Assembly: GCA_937916345.1 (NCBI GenBank)
Contig: CALFUE010000067.1
Coordinates: forward strand, 1 to 7,817
From: an uncultured bacterium
Lineage (GTDB): Bacteria; Bacillota; Clostridia; Lachnospirales; Lachnospiraceae
DNA: 7,817 bases
Reading direction: 5' to 3'
The notes below the pieces were generated by a model that worked only from the letters and a program-made list of their open reading frames with translations, was not told the DNA's origin and searched no databases. Below, piece after piece: positions 6,558 to 7,817 of the stretch (within the stretch, counting starts at the first letter, position 1; every line of letters starts with the position of its first letter). The position numbers and the translations under genes were made by a program.

Positions 6558-7817
6558 ATGAGATTGGAAGAATTGGCAAAAAAGGCGCAGGAAAAAGAAG
6601 AACGGCAAATAGTGCTGGCTCTTGCGGACGGGCGTATCACAGAGCTGTTCTGTGATGTGGACGAGAATGCCGATATACAGTGGCTTACAACAGGGGATAT
6701 GATCGGTTTTTCCGCCTACAGGCGCACGGTGGCTCTGGTTCTCCAAAAGGCCGTGTATGACCTGTATGACGGAAAGGTCGACACGCATGTGCTGCAGACC
6801 ACGGGAAAGGGTCAGTATATAGAACTGGAGGGGCGAAGGGTAGATGAGGCCGCCCTCTCCGATATTAAGCGGCGAATGGATGAGATAATAGGAGCGGATA
6901 TCCCTCTGGTGAAGAAGAGCTACACCACCCGTGAAGCCTGCCGTCGTTTTGCCGATTCAGGCATGGATGACAAGGCATCACTCTTTTATTACAGGAGATC
7001 CTCCTATGTAAATCTCTATGAGCTGGATGGCTATGCGGATTATTTCTATGGCTTCATGATGCCTTCTACGGGCTATATCAGATGGTATGACCTGATCCTT
7101 TATTCTGACGGGATGGTGCTGATGTACCCCGACCGTGAGACGGGTGAGAGGACAGAGTATGTGCCTTCTCCAAAGCTTTTTGCCGTGCAGCGCGGGAGCG
7201 CGAAGCTCTCCGAGGGCTTCGGGATCAGAAATATCGGGCAGCTCAATGACGCCATCACAAACGGCTATATCAATGATGTGCTGCTGATGCAGGAGGCGGA
7301 GATGGAGGCCCGTATCGGAGCACTGGCTCACAACATCGCCCGCAGCGACCGCTCCATCAAATATGTGATGATAGCCGGTCCTTCATCCTCGGGAAAGACC
7401 ACATTTTCCCACCGGCTGTCCATACAGCTGAGGGCTCTCGGTATGAAAACCCATCCGATAGCCCTTGACAATTATTATATCAATCGCGAGGACACTCCGA
7501 AGGATGAGAACGGAGAGTATGATTTCGAGTGTCTCGAAGCTCTCGACATAGAGTTGTTTAACTCTGACATGGAACGCCTGGGGCGGGGGGAGAGAGTGGA
7601 GCTTCCCGGGTATAATTTTGTCACGGGCAGGAGGGAGTACGGCAAGGGCAGGTTTCTGCAGCTCACGGACGGTGATGTGCTGGTGATAGAGGGAATCCAC
7701 GGCCTGAATGAAAAGCTTTCATACCGTCTGCCCCATGACAGGAAGTACAAGATATACATTTCTGCCCTGACACAGCTGGCCATCGATGAGCATAATGCCC
7801 TGCCCACCACGGACGGG
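6558..7817 (+). CDS. Uridine-kinase-like nucleoside kinase with ThrRS-like N-terminal region (3' truncated by window edge)
   Basis: The frame is open from the ATG at 6558 to the window end (420 codons, no stop). A GAGG site at 6547-6550 sits 7 bases ahead of the start, and the gap to the Nif3-like gene is 20 nt. Residues about 1-95 resemble a TGS-like segment. Residues about 120-240 resemble the second additional domain of threonyl-tRNA synthetase (FMMPSTGYIRWYDLILY, 166-182). The P-loop kinase domain follows, with Walker A GPSSSGKTT (274-282), the substrate-site-like LDNYYINRED (303-312) and the Walker B-like VLVIEGIHGLN (374-384). This fusion is known in Firmicutes and other bacteria as a uridine kinase/phosphoribulokinase-fold nucleoside kinase and usually runs to about 550 residues, so roughly a quarter is missing. 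It probably phosphorylates a nucleoside with ATP or GTP; the exact substrate is unproven. No ThrRS catalytic core is present in the visible part. Confidence 0.9.
   Translation, partial: MRLEELAKKAQEKEERQIVLALADGRITELFCDVDENADIQWLTTGDMIGFSAYRRTVALVLQKAVYDLYDGKVDTHVLQTTGKGQYIELEGRRVDEAALSDIKRRMDEIIGADIPLVKKSYTTREACRRFADSGMDDKASLFYYRRSSYVNLYELDGYADYFYGFMMPSTGYIRWYDLILYSDGMVLMYPDRETGERTEYVPSPKLFAVQRGSAKLSEGFGIRNIGQLNDAITNGYINDVLLMQEAEMEARIGALAHNIARSDRSIKYVMIAGPSSSGKTTFSHRLSIQLRALGMKTHPIALDNYYINREDTPKDENGEYDFECLEALDIELFNSDMERLGRGERVELPGYNFVTGRREYGKGRFLQLTDGDVLVIEGIHGLNEKLSYRLPHDRKYKIYISALTQLAIDEHNALPTTDG

Larger units (their letters stand above)
674..7817 (+). other. Predicted operon: dgt-dnaG-rpoD-trmK-Nif3-nucleoside kinase
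   Basis: Six same-strand genes follow one another with gaps of 1, 3, 1, 0 and 20 nt, and I see no terminator-like hairpin plus T run between any two of them. A terminator closes the preceding gene at 581. This is a variant of the macromolecular synthesis operon: in E. coli dnaG-rpoD is led by rpsU, while here dgt takes the leading place. Internal promoters, which are known in dnaG-rpoD operons of other bacteria, cannot be excluded by eye; I found no convincing -35/-10 pair within the genes. Confidence 0.75.

Overview
The window reads as a chromosomal housekeeping region of a Gram-positive, low-to-mid-GC bacterium, most likely a Clostridia/Lachnospiraceae-type Firmicute. The grounds are a dgt-dnaG-rpoD-trmK-Nif3 gene order typical of that group, GGAGG-type ribosome binding sites, almost no intergenic space, and heavy use of AGG/AGA arginine and ATA isoleucine codons. 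I cannot name a species. All genes are on the + strand. I see no tRNA, rRNA, CRISPR array, insertion sequence, phage gene or attachment site.

Region 1 (1-581) holds the 3' part of an ABC-transporter inner-membrane permease of the SsuC/TauC (nitrate/sulfonate/taurine) type. Its stop codon lies inside a compact intrinsic terminator (554-581), which separates it from what follows. Region 2 (582-673) is a short leader. It contains a perfect 8-bp inverted repeat whose right arm is the ribosome binding site of the next gene, so the leader RNA could hide that site in a hairpin.

Region 3 (674-7817, running off the end) is a tightly packed run of six genes: a dGTPase-like HD phosphohydrolase (dgt), DNA primase (dnaG), the primary sigma factor (rpoD), tRNA m1A22 methyltransferase (trmK), a Nif3-like dinuclear-metal protein, and a uridine-kinase-like nucleoside kinase with a ThrRS-like N-terminus (3' end missing). 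Gaps are 1, 3, 1, 0 and 20 nt, which points to one operon with translational coupling. It is a version of the macromolecular synthesis operon: replication priming and transcription initiation are co-expressed with dNTP-pool control, tRNA modification and nucleotide metabolism.

I find no clearly new biological system. The points most worth a second look are the hairpin that could sequester the dgt ribosome binding site, and the N-terminal extension of RpoD. That extension is about 120 residues of lysine/glutamate-rich sequence built on 15 tandem pentapeptides, and the primary sigma factors of most Firmicutes lack anything like it. It also carries four in-frame A-AAA-AAG slippery heptamers.
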